This document shows, piece by piece, positions 36,544 through 46,795 of a stretch of 64,000 nt of DNA (within the stretch, counting starts at the first letter, position 1; the number at the start of each line of letters is the position of its first letter). The notes below the pieces were generated by a model. The model searched no databases. It had not been told where the DNA came from and saw only the letters and a program-made list of their open reading frames with translations. The position numbers and the translations under genes are program-made. The stretch spans positions 2,418,001 to 2,482,000 of the forward strand of contig JACGCN010000002.1 in assembly GCA_014905825.1 (NCBI GenBank). The letters are read 5' to 3'. The DNA comes from Lyophyllum atratum (taxonomy: Eukaryota > Basidiomycota > Agaricomycetes > Agaricales > Lyophyllaceae).

Positions 36544-37292
36544 GCGTTCGCGATATTGATATTCTTTGTTGTCTTGCTAGCGTAGTTTTTCATTTCTTCC
36601 TTTCCATCTGCTCTCTCTCTCTCTCTCTCTTGTCACCTGCAATCCCCCCGACTCCTCCTCTGCAATGCGGTTATAGTGGTACAGTTTATATGCATACGCT
36701 CATGATTACGACGAACCCCCTTTATTGTCCCTGCTACGACGCCTCCCCCTCCTATACATACACTCACCGTAAGTACGCAGCGCCGTGCTGTTTATATCAT
36801 CTGTCTGCTCTGTCACTGCCTCCTCGCTTTTTGACTTTTATTCGGACTCCACTTTTACGCTGCACTATACATCATTTTTGGTTACTTTCTCTAGTCACAT
36901 ATGCAAGCCCGATTCAATTCATTTTTTTCCATCCTCACCTTCAACTCAGTTTCCGTTATTATCGATATTCATCTTGCCTTGACAGATATACATACATGAT
37001 TTGGAAGTGCAACACACCTGTCCAATCTTAAGCGATGGCTTCTGCTGCCAATGGTCATTGAGTCGATGAATCCTATGTCATGTACATGCCGGCCGGGGAG
37101 TGAAGATGAATACTCATAGCGGTCTACTGAGGTAATATCGAGGAGATGATCATTTTTGCCAAGTAATAAACGTGGTACCAGCGCGGTGATTGATCCACGC
37201 CTTGCACTCGTGTTCTCGAATCACCGATCTCGGACACAATTGCAGCTCACCTCTCTGCGACGACCACAATTATTGATTGAAACGAAGTGACT
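36544..37292. other. Intergenic region with a CT microsatellite
   Basis: The region starts with the 3' untranslated part of the Btz gene, including a (CT)10 run at 36611-36630, and ends with the promoter of the next gene. Forward frames at 36630-37031 are pyrimidine-driven and show no protein motif. Confidence 0.5.
36611..36631 (+). repeat. CT dinucleotide microsatellite
   Basis: Ten perfect CT units stand 68 bases after the stop of the Btz gene. Confidence 0.9.
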
Positions 37293-38277
37293 ATGGCCAA
37301 CCGCGGCGGCCGGTGAGTGTGCCGACTACATCAGCACCAGCGCCCGCCCAGGACCGATGAACTGAATTTCACCCCGCCCATGCAGGTACAGGCTCTCCGA
37401 GCGTGATATGCTCTCGTATGGCTTTAAATACGGGGAGCCATGGGGCGAGGACAGGCGAGCCATCGAGCGGGCCTTTCATGAGGCGGACATTCGGAGCAAC
37501 AGGGACTCAGGACGTGCTTGGACAGCGTCGAACTCGGTAGATGGAAGTACCTACGGAGGCACGTTGAGCACGATGAGCTCAGTAAGCACTATGAGCTCGG
37601 GTGGTTCGGGCAGATATTCTGTGAGCTCTCAAGATAGATGGAGAGGGAGCGAACGAGCGCACAGTCGGAGTGGTAGTCAGCGCGGTGGGATGGAGGTTGT
37701 ACGTGTCGGAGGGGGTAACGAGGCCTCTCGGAGCATGTCCAGCAGGCATAGTGCCGTCGGCTCGGAACGCGCGTCAAATATCCCAACCTGGAGTTATCCG
37801 CGGCGCGACTCGGATAATGGCAGCATCTCTAGGGTGGGAGGCAGCCCTTATTCAGGACGTGGCTACGAAGCTTTCACGACGCGCCCGACATATGAAACGT
37901 CCCACTGGAATGCACAAGCTCCGTACGGGCAGCATCGCGGATGGGGGAACTCGTCATCGAGAGACGGACAAAGTTCATCCTCTATTTACGGCCCAGGGAC
38001 GGAGGAAAACTCATCCAGTGATGGGCGAAGTGGCGGATCATTTGGCGCTCAAGGCACATATACGGGCTCCTTCGGACACGATCATCGTCATGCTGATGAC
38101 GACGACACTCATGAGTGGGACGACTTTTCGTACGAAAGAGAGAGTGGGTATGCCGAATCGGTTGATGAGGGGTCAGGAGGCTACAGCGAGTATGGTTCTG
38201 GTGGGAGTGAGGTAGATAGTTACATTTCTGACTCGGATGGGGAGTCTGAGGATTCTTACGACGATTACTCTGATTGA
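37293..38277 (+). CDS. Ser/Gly-rich acidic protein of unknown function
   Basis: A tiny first exon (37293-37312, MANRGGR with phase 2) is joined to 37386-38277 through a GTGAGT/TGCAG intron; the frame stays open for 303 residues. The only compact segment is at the N-terminus (YRLSERDMLSYGFKYGEPWG, then EDRRAIERAFHEAD). Everything after is Ser/Gly/Asp-rich (TLSTMSSVSTMSSGGSGRYS), ending in an acidic tail (SDGESEDSYDDYSD). It has no membrane helix. I do not recognise a family. The short start exon is supported by a good donor and in-frame junction, but an ATG at 37408 in the second exon is an alternative. Confidence 0.65.
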
Positions 38278-38533
38278 ATACAATAAGACCGAGGTTGTGT
38301 TCAGAGGGAGTTGAGGAGGGTGACCAGGGTAGCTCGGCAAGGCCCGGCGGCCGAGCAGATGAAACGGCACATGGATTCCAAATCCGGCTGTCTTACTGTC
38401 GTCCGATTGTTCATCGCATCTCCGTTCCTTCCAATTACCGACTTGTCCACTGACTCAGCTAACCTGATGTTCGTCCGTGGATTTTACCCTTCCAGGCCAG
38501 CCTTCTCCTCCTGCCACCATCTCCCCTCTACTG

Positions 38534-39625
38534 ATGCTCCGGTACAATAGGTCTGCATCGCTAGCAATCACGGTCTTTGGCGCAATAACCAACTTTGCCA
38601 TTGCCGTGCAAGTCCTGGCCGCGTGGCGGTCGCTCAAGTGGGAACCAGACAGCGAGTGGGAGGCATCAGGCGATAGCTGGCAGGTAGATGGCGTCAAGGT
38701 CATCTGGGGGCTGCTTTCAGCCTACTTTGCGTCAGCTGCGTCTGTCTGCGTAGTAGGTTTCATTGGGATCATCAAAGTCTGTCCTTTTGCTTTTTTTTCA
38801 AAAAAAGTCGTATGTCTCAACAATGGACTGCAGAATAAACCCTCCCTCGTTCGCTTTTACCGCGATTATTCCATCGCGGACTTTTCTTTCTGCACATTTG
38901 CAACAGTCGTCATGACGTACGCCGTCTTCCATGTCTCCGCTCGTGCAGCCATGTGCGAAGAACTATCGCACCATCCAGAACTCCTGCAAAATCTGACAGA
39001 AATGGGGCTCAACTTGGAGAACTGCGAACGGTGGCTGGAACGTGCTGTCCTAGCATTCGTTGCTGTGATGTTTGTTATCATCGTTATTCGGGTGCGTCTT
39101 TGCTCCACTGCTCCCCTATTAATTGCCTCTAACCTTATCTTGCCACAGCTTCATTTCCTACTGGCAGTCTCCAACTTGTACTCCCAGCTCACAAGGCACG
39201 CGAACCTCTATACGCGCTCCCCCTCTCGTTTCCGCCATCAAGACTCGACCACTCTCCAGCGGATATACCTGCTCCCCCACGCCGATGAAGAGTCCCGGCA
39301 CGGCAGCAACGTCGAGCTGGTATACGCACCCATACCAATCGGCTCAATTTCCAAAGACCTCCGAGAGACCGCGACCGAAGCTTGGGTCTCACACAATACC
39401 CCATCAGCAGATGTCGAATGTCACTCACGAACGCGGTCAGAGTCATCCCACGGTGCATGCGAACAGCAAGAACATCAACGTCCCCACAGACATCGTCGCC
39501 ACAGCCATAGTTACAGTCACCGGCACTCACGCTCCTCGTCAGCAACACGGACAGGGACCATACGCCTCCCCGTCCTACCAGACGAGGGCCTGATGCCGGC
39601 ATATCATGGGGTCGCCAAAGCATAA
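38534..39625 (+). CDS. Four-helix membrane protein of unknown function
   Basis: From the ATG at 38534 the protein has hydrophobic segments ASLAITVFGAITNFAIAVQV, WGLLSAYFASAASVCVVGFI, SFCTFATVVMTYAVFHV and VLAFVAVMFVIIVIR, the last running on into LHFLLAVSNLY. Two introns are called inside a frame that would otherwise stay open: one from GTCTGTCC to ACTGCAG (about 38779-38831) and one from GTGCGTCT to GCCACAG (about 39092-39149), because the intervening sequence is T-rich and breaks the helices. The C-terminal tail is hydrophilic with a His/Arg/Ser run (HRHRRHSHSYSHRHSRSSS). Similar four-helix proteins are common orphans in agaricomycetes; no transport or receptor motif is visible. Confidence 0.7.
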   Translation: MLRYNRSASLAITVFGAITNFAIAVQVLAAWRSLKWEPDSEWEASGDSWQVDGVKVIWGLLSAYFASAASVCVVGFIGIIKVCPFAFFSKKVVCLNNGLQNKPSLVRFYRDYSIADFSFCTFATVVMTYAVFHVSARAAMCEELSHHPELLQNLTEMGLNLENCERWLERAVLAFVAVMFVIIVIRVRLCSTAPLLIASNLILPQLHFLLAVSNLYSQLTRHANLYTRSPSRFRHQDSTTLQRIYLLPHADEESRHGSNVELVYAPIPIGSISKDLRETATEAWVSHNTPSADVECHSRTRSESSHGACEQQEHQRPHRHRRHSHSYSHRHSRSSSATRTGTIRLPVLPDEGLMPAYHGVAKA

Positions 39626-40946
39626 ACCTCGGTTCACTGTCATCTTTTGCTTTACTGGCTTCTCTTGCTATCCTTGTTACCACCGACCGTGTATGTTTAA
39701 TGATTCCATCCTCACGTTCTCTTTCCATAACTTTTTCATCTACTTTCCCTGGTTCCCGGCCTTCCATTTCACCATCACTCCCTGTCCCTGTCCATATACT
39801 GTTGTGTCACTCATTGCTTTGTGCTCGTGCTTCAAACACCGCACATGCCACATCATCCCAACTACACCTGTTTCTATTATTATCCCACTGATGTGTTCGG
39901 AATCTGTCCTTCCCTCACACATCACCATCAACCCCAGACTCCTCCCAATCAGTATAACATACCCCTTCCACATCGGTTGCATCAGCTCGACCCCACTCCT
40001 CCATTCCCCTCCCCTCCTCATCATTTGTTTGGGTCCTCATCTCGTAGTATAATGCGGGTCATACGTTGTATTTTCTACATGTGATTGCGGTATCAATTAT
40101 TTATTTTGCATTGCAGCGGGTCGTGTGTGCGTCGTGTCAGATGATGCTTGGGTAGTAATCTCGGGACGTAGAACATACTTTCCCTTGTCATCGAAACTTG
40201 TCTATAGAACAAGAAGTCAGCAACTGGAACATTCTTTCTTTGTGTCATCTGGTACGAAAACAGACACACGCGTGATGATCAGCACCAAGTCCCTTTCAAG
40301 GATCAAAGCAAGCTCAGCTGAGCGGTTAAACGGCCGTCGGCCGGCCCTCGATGTCAGCTCGATGTGGTGTGCACAGTGGAAATGTCTGATCGTGCAATGA
40401 TTCAGGAAGACACACTGCCAGTTCACCAGTACTTGACGTCGAGGTCCTATATTACATTTACTCTCTAGCATTTTGACGTACGCGGCAGGATAGGCTAAAA
40501 TCCAAATTACCTACTTTGACCGCCATTTAAGACTGGTCAAACACTCAGACCTAGTCGTCTATCTGTCAGAACCACTTCGTCATATTATGTGTAATGCCTC
40601 AGTTCTGCGAGTACTCAGTCCAATTAGTCTCTTTAGAATATGATCATGTCCGTAGTTGGTTTCTGATGTACTGTACTTGCTGGAGGCATCGAGCTCGAAA
40701 GGTCGATGTAGGGTCATTGTCGAATCAAAAAACATCGCTATGCTGGCGCTTCGACATGGGGCTACTTCGCATCGAATCATGACTTGCGAGCCGACAAGAT
40801 GGGCCCCGAGCCCGATGCTGCACTTACTCTTGTGGCGGATATCCTGCCCCATGGGGAGGTAGTCATCACGCGCCACCAAAGGAAACAACTTGAAATATGA
40901 CAAGTGCCCGATTTCGCGGGATGTTTCACCAACCACACGGTAGGCG

Positions 40947-41499
40947 GATGGAAACATCTTTAAAGGTCGCTTTAGCTCCAGAGAAACACCTTCCGGAGCT
41001 TCGAAGCTGGTCGGTGTTAGAGTATAGAGGGAACGCCTCCAAAGATTTAACGCTGGTCAAGGAGATCGATAGAGGCCCATCCTAGTATCTGCTCGTTGAT
41101 TAACGTCTGGCCAGGTCCTACGGCTGCGCGTTGCCCTTGATTGGCACCTCATTCAAGAACGCATGGCGTCTCGTCTGCTACATTCCATTGGGCAAGACGA
41201 GACCACAGCTTGGCTGGCGGGCCGGCGAAGGACACACGATTGCTCATCGTCGGCTGGAGCTGACGCGCAATGTAATGGTAACTGCTCTGATAGCCAGCCA
41301 GTCCCGAGACAGGTGACGAAGGATGGCGATAAGAATGACCAATAGTAGCTGGTTGGGTCCAGGGTGCCCGGTGAATGAAGAGACTCCTAGTCTACAGGGA
41401 ATCTAGAGCACTCAAGGCCGCCGGCACTGTGACGAATAGGAATAGAACACGGAAGGTGCCGCTCGCTACGCGATGGTCGGTGGACGATGTCTAATTGGA
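40947..41499 (+). repeat. Direct duplication, copy 1 (about 555 bases)
   Basis: This segment and the one at 41603-42160 match along their whole length in the same order. Shared landmarks here include AGCTTCGAAGCTGG (about 40998), CCAGGTCCTA (about 41112), CATTCCATTGGGCAA (about 41183), TTGGCTGGCGGGCCGGC (about 41211), GGCACTGTGACGAATAGGAAT (about 41425) and GATGTCTAATTGGAT at its end. The copies have diverged by many substitutions and small indels, so the duplication is old. Confidence 0.85.
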
Positions 41500-41602
41500 T
41501 GGTGACGGCATAATCGTGCGTGATATAATATGTGTATCATGAGGACCTGGACTTCGCCCAGCGGCCAATAAGCAGGGAGTCCAGAAAAAAAATCAGATGT
41601 GC

Positions 41603-42160
41603 GTTGGAAACAAGTATAGAACCGTTTTTCAGCGTCGCATTAAGTCCAGACAAACACGTTCCGTAGCTTCGAAGCTGGCCGGGGTTGTCGTACTGCGGGA
41701 ATGCCTCTATACATTTAATGCTCGGCACAAGGAGACGGCCCATCCCAGTATATGCTTGTTGATAAAGGCCTGGACAGGTCCTAGGTGCTGGGCATGGCCT
41801 TAGATTGGCATTATAGTGGCGATACCAAGGCGCCTGCGACATTCTATTGGGCAAAACGAGACAGGTGACCACCACAGTCTGCAATTGGCTGGCGGGCCGG
41901 CAAGGGACGCACGGTTGCTCATCGTCAACTGAAGGCAGATGGGCCCAATGGAAGAGTAACTGCTGACCGGACAGCCCTGAGATTGGCGGCCAATGGTGGC
42001 AATAAGAGCTGATTGGGTCCGGGGTGAATGGAGAGACTCTCAGTCTAGACGGAGTCCAGAGCACCCAAGACCGTCGGCACTGTGACGAATAGGAATCCAA
42101 ATACAACATAGAAGGTGCCGCTTGCTTGGCGAGGGTCGGTTGACCGTATGTCTAATTGGT
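41603..42160 (+). repeat. Direct duplication, copy 2 (about 555 bases)
   Basis: Second copy of the unit at 40947-41499, offset by about 657 bases. It contains AGCTTCGAAGCTGG (about 41666), ACAGGTCCTA (about 41774), CATTCTATTGGGCAA (about 41842), TTGGCTGGCGGGCCGGC (about 41887), GGCACTGTGACGAATAGGAAT (about 42076) and GTATGTCTAATTGGT at its end. About 100 unmatched bases separate the copies. Open frames are not conserved between copies. Confidence 0.85.
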
Positions 42161-42391
42161 TTGTACTCGAGTAGTTTGAGAGTTGGTGCAAGACTTGAGC
42201 TTGTATGATCGCGGCAATTTAGACGAGTCTCGTTCGCGGGTCTGGTCCAGGGCGTGCCGGGTGCTTTTCTTTTCCGCTGAATATCTGCCACTCACAACTA
42301 CTTTACAATCTTCCTCACATCCCTCCATAATTTTTTTTTACCTCTCCTTGATCGGCACCTGCTCGTCGAAAATTGCGTTCTGCTGAGCGAC

Positions 42392-44550
42392 ATGACACGG
42401 ACGCACCTCCGCTCGCCTTCACCCGACGCAGCCGCCAAAAGACTCAAGACATCGCATGCCCCATCCAATGGTACCAACGGCTCTTCATCCGACCCTGCGG
42501 TCCTCGCCCGAACCCAGAAGATTGCCGATCCTACGCCCCACTTCGCCTCTGAACTCTTCGACCACAACACCACGGCCAAACTCCGTGCTGGATATGTCGC
42601 CAACCAGCCGTTCAAGTATGCTGTCGTCGAAAAACTATTCCAGGACGAGCTCCTTAAGAAAGTCAAGGACGAGTGTCTAAGTGAGCTCAGTTTCACAGAG
42701 AAGGAGACCGACATCTACAAGGTGCGCCCACAAATTTTACACGGCTTCAGATTCGAAGACTCAGAAGTATCCCTCTGTCCAGGTCAACCAAACCGGAGAT
42801 CTTGCCTCGCTCAACTATCTCACCGAGTCCCAAATCTCACTCCTACCTAGCCTTCTTACCCTTCGCGATGCCCTTTACTCTGCTAAATTCCGGTCGTTCC
42901 TCCAGACAGTCACCGGTTGCGGCCCTCTCTCGGGAAAGAAACAGGACATGTCTGTCAACTCGTACACGAAAGGCTGCCACTTGCTTAACCACGACGATGT
43001 CATTGGCACACGGCGCGTCTCCTACATCCTCTACATGCCTCTTCCAAACTATACATTCTGGCAAAAGGACTGGGGTGGTGCGTTGGAGCTCTACCCGGTC
43101 AAGATGGGCCAGGACGGCCAGCTGGAACCTGAAGCGATGCCATCCAAGGCAATCCCTCCCAGCTGGAACCAATTTATCTTCTTCGAGGTCCAGCCAGGCA
43201 GGAGTTTCCATTCTGTGGAGGAAGTTGTTGTTGGAGGTGAAGGAGAGGATGGAAGGGAACGACTGAGTATCAGCGGATGGTTTCACGCTGCGCAGGAAGG
43301 AGAGGATGGCTACGTGCCCGAAACGGCCCCTACAGAAATTAAAAGCTCACGAGAGCAACTTGTACGTATTTCCCTTGGTTGAGATCTTACCCATTTCTAT
43401 GAACAACAATTGCAGACTTCCACCTCGACCATATTCAAAACCTACTCAGACAGTTCTGAAGCCCCCCACCCGGATACCGTCCTCTCCACAGAACACATCG
43501 GCTTCCTCTCCGAATTCCTCAACCCCGTCTACCTCCAGCCCCGCACAATGGAAACCCTCTCCACCCGATTCGCAGAAGAATCCTCCCTCGAGCTCCACTC
43601 CTTCCTCTCCAACTCCCTCGCCGAGTCCCTGCAGCCCCGCCTCCGCGAGCTCGACACCAAAGACGGACTAGGCGAGGACCGCGCAGGCCACATCCCGCCC
43701 CACACCGCCGGCACCCAGCGCGCATGGTCCGTCAAGGGCCCCCCACACAAGTGGCGCTACTGCGTGCTCAACCCACACGAAGACGGCGCACCCGCGGAAG
43801 CCGTGAGCCCGCGCGCGGCCCAGGCGTCCTCGGATAAAATCCTGCGGAGTTTGCAGGACGAGCTGTTCCCGAGCCCGGCGTTCCGTGCGTGGCTGGCGGT
43901 GGTGTCGCGGTTGTTGCCGCTGAGCTATGCGGCGGAGGCGAGGCGGTTTAGGCCGGGTTTGGACTATACGCTTGCGACGAGTGAAGAGACGGATGTCAGG
44001 TTGGATGCGGTGCTTGGGCTGACGCCGGGGGTCAAGGAGCAGGGCAAGGCTGAGGGTTCGTCGAATGGCACGTCGTTGGCTAATGCTCTGGACGATGTGA
44101 GGGGATGGCAAGCTGCGGAATGGGGAGGTTGGGAGGTTGGTTTTTCTGCTCGCATGTGTTCGCATCTACTCATCGCTAACCCATGTGCTCACCTAGTGTT
44201 ACATGGCCCCCCACAACGAAGAAGACGATCCTGCCGTATATCGTTCCAGCTCACGCAGCAAATCGGCTACCAATGGGCATGCCGTTTCCAGCAACGGCGC
44301 TCAAAACGGGAAAGGTTCAGCAAGCCCCTCGTCTGCCGACGTAGACCATGAAATGGCAGACGAAGAGGAGGAGGACAGCACGCTCCTGACCGTCCAGCCA
44401 GGCTTCAATCGTCTGCTCCTTGTCCTGCGCGACGAGCGTGTGATGCGATTCGTCAAGTATGTGTCTGCCGCCGCTGAGGGCTCCCGCTGGGACGTATGCG
44501 GCGAGTATGAGGTGGGGATGGTGGCTGATGACGATGGCGACGATTCATGA
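42392..44550 (+). CDS. TPA1: Tpa1/Ofd1/OGFOD1-type 2-oxoglutarate-Fe(II) dioxygenase
   Basis: Enzymes of this family hydroxylate a proline of ribosomal protein uS12 (Rps23) and influence translation termination; fission yeast Ofd1 also senses oxygen through the SREBP pathway. The ATG at 42392 opens a disordered leader; then come FASELFDHNTTAKLRAGYVA and NYLTESQISLLPSLLTLRDA. The double-stranded beta-helix has the iron motif HDDVIGTRRVSYILYM (first His and Asp), the second His in FEVQPGRSFHSVEEV, and the 2-oxoglutarate Arg in RLSISGWFH. The second, non-catalytic Ofd1/Tpa1 domain follows (EHIGFLSEFLNPVYLQPRTM, then PPHKWRYCVLNP). Introns lie at about 42721-42781, 43372-43415 and 44136-44196, all in frame. 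The C-terminus ends with FNRLLLVLRDERVMRFVKYV. Length, about 660 residues, is near that of the yeast proteins. Confidence 0.92.
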
Positions 44551-45066
44551 GTCAAAACAAAACATCGGTTTGCCCTGAATGTATAGTTATGATACTGTGT
44601 TGTGATCAGAAACTGCGGCCTAGAGTATCTTCGCCGTTTTGACGGCTTCGTGGTTCTCCTTGGCTTGATTTTTTCCTTTTTCTTTTTTTTGGCTCTCTTC
44701 GGTGTGGCTGGCTGTCTATGCTGCATTCTTTGGGGAACAGGTGATTGGCTGTACTAATGGAAATTCTCCTACTCCCATGTACTTACATACTTACGCGTTG
44801 ACATTCTGCGTTACCAGTCCGGCTTTCGTTCGATGTTGCGATCGTCAAGTATTGTTCATTGATAGTGACTTGGTGCCCATACTGGCTGCTAGACTAATCT
44901 CTCAAGACTCGTTAGAACACTCGCCGCAAGAACTGATGGTCAGAAGATGGCGATGAGAAATGATCTTTATTCACAGCGGTGATTCATGAAAAAAAAAAAC
45001 AATCTAGAACCCATGGTATGAGGATAAACTCTGCGTGGTCGGTAAAACATAAACCAGTGGATATAA
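44551..45066. other. Convergent 3' intergenic region
   Basis: Between the TPA1 and NOP13 stops lie 516 bases that include A/T homopolymers and no supported exon. Confidence 0.5.
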
Positions 45067-46559
45067 TCAAAACGTGATCTTTTGTCCTTTGCTCGGCACA
45101 ATCGCAGCCGACTCGCGTTTTGCCAGCGCCAGAGCTGCTCCCGGTTTTGGACGCGACCTCGGCCCCTTCTCTCTCCGCCCTTCACCAGAAAACGGTGTCC
45201 GTTCCTCTCCATATGAACGCTTTTTCGCACTTTCGTCAACCACAGGAGTGGACTCTGCGTCTTGTTCCGCTGGTTTTTCGTTCGACCAAGAGGAGTCTTG
45301 ACGCGGTTTCCGGTCTGGGCGATCAGTACGTTTGGAATGCGGTGGCCCGTCTCGCCTCTTGGGTGGCACAGATCCTTCTTCTCGCTTCGCCTTGGGTGCA
45401 CCGCGACGGACCGCGTCGGCGCCTGCGTATTCTACAACTAGCTTTCGCCCATTTAATAGGTAGTTTTTGGGATTGATGAGCGAGGCGGTTGCATGCTCAA
45501 TCGAAGTAAAGTCGACGAAAGCAAAACTGTTCGGAGACAATATTAGGACAAAAAGATATACGCACGGTGGAGGAAGAACATACCCTTTACACAAACCACT
45601 ATCTTCGAACGTTCCCATCCGAATCTTCCGTAACCAGAGATCCTTCGGTTTATCTTGTTTATCTTTTTTGTCCGCCTCGTCCTCTGAACTTGCATCATCA
45701 TCCTTCTTCGACTTCTTCTTCACAGTCCTATGAGCCTCAAGAAGTTGCCGAATATCTTGTTCTGTAGTCTCGAAGCCAAGATTACCCACGAAGAGTGTAG
45801 GAGCTGGAGGCTGCTTTTGTGCTCGGAGAATTTTTTGCGCTGTCTTGGAATGTGTAACGGTACCCGTAGTAGCAACATCAGCACCTGGTGCTGCAGGTCG
45901 CCCAGTGAAGTCATCGCCTAGAATTACAGATCCCTCAGATTTATAGAACTCAGTGAAGAAAATTGATGTTCTCACCATCTTTGATAAGTAGCTTACGGCC
46001 GACCAGAGGTTTCTCTGAGAGCGCGATAGCACCTATTTTCGCTTCTGGCGTTGCAAAATCGACATATGCAAACCTGCGCGACGTGCAATGCATGAATGAA
46101 TCGTCCCAACGCTACAAAAAATGCGACTGACCCGCGGTTCTCTGGCTTCATGGCTGGATTCACTGCAGGCTTCGTAGGCATGTATATCCGGGTCACCTCC
46201 CCAACGTCTTCGAAGAACGTCCTAAGATTCTCCTGGGTCGTCTTGAACGACATGTTCCCCACCCAGACGGAATTCTTCCGTTTATCAGCGGGCACAGGGA
46301 TGGCCTTGCCATTCTCGAGCTTCCGCTTCTTGGAGGACGACGCAGATTCTTCTTTTTCTTGCTGCTTTGCGGCTTTCTTCTGTTTGCGCCGCTCGGCATG
46401 AGAGAGGACTGGTTCCTCAGGAGTCGAGTCGGCATCCGAGTCTGAAGAATCTGAATCGCTGGCTTCTGCTTCGAAGATGGCTACATCCTTTCTCTTCCGT
46501 TTTTGCGGGATCGGAGAAGGAGGTTCTGGGCTTGGGCTGCTGGACGATGAAGAGCTCAT
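45067..46559 (-). CDS. NOP13: Nop13-like nucleolar RNA-binding protein with two RRMs
   Basis: Nop13 is a nucleolar protein found with pre-60S particles. From the ATG at 46559 the protein has a Ser/acidic leader, a Lys-rich nuclear-targeting stretch (RRKQKKAAKQQEKEE), then RRM1 (SVWVGNMSFKTTQENLRTFF; RGFAYVDFATPEAKIGAIAL). RRM2 has APTLFVGNLGFETTEQDIRQ, an insert with acidic/basic runs, then CKGFAFVDFTSIEHATASLI and LLNGRKLVVEYAGADAVRRG. The C-terminus is Lys/Arg-rich and ends KGQKITF. RNP1 and RNP2 aromatic residues are present in both RRMs. Introns were placed between the RRM halves from splice signals and frame. Order and spacing of the two RRMs with a charged tail match Nop13/Nop12; Nop13 fits better by the linker, but I could not compare alignments. 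Confidence 0.85.
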
Positions 46560-46795
46560 TCCGGTGAAAGTGAATGCTTGAAGAAATTAGCAGCCAGGAA
46601 TTTGGCGATGGCGCTGACAAATCAACCTGACACTGCACTTTTCCTTGACCTCGAGGTTCGGGTCAAGTTATCAATTAGGTGCTATAACCTATCTACATGT
46701 ACTTAGATCTACAAACACAACAGGGTACTGGGGTATGAAAAAGGAATATAATAAAACGATCCGTATTGTGCAAAGTCATAAAAAGATGGATGTGC

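Larger units (their letters stand above)
39626..42391. other. Gene-poor region of 2.8 kb with a direct duplication
   Basis: No coding exon could be supported here. The first 450 bases are pyrimidine-rich, probably the 3' untranslated region of the preceding gene. Several frames of 60-190 codons occur but have no motifs and run through the duplicated unit in different frames in the two copies. The duplicated unit is listed separately. Confidence 0.6.

Noticed and set aside
41537..42109. 190-codon minus-strand frame in the gene-poor region
   Set aside because: It runs through copy 2 of the direct duplication, and the matching frame is broken in copy 1; no motifs or splice partners.
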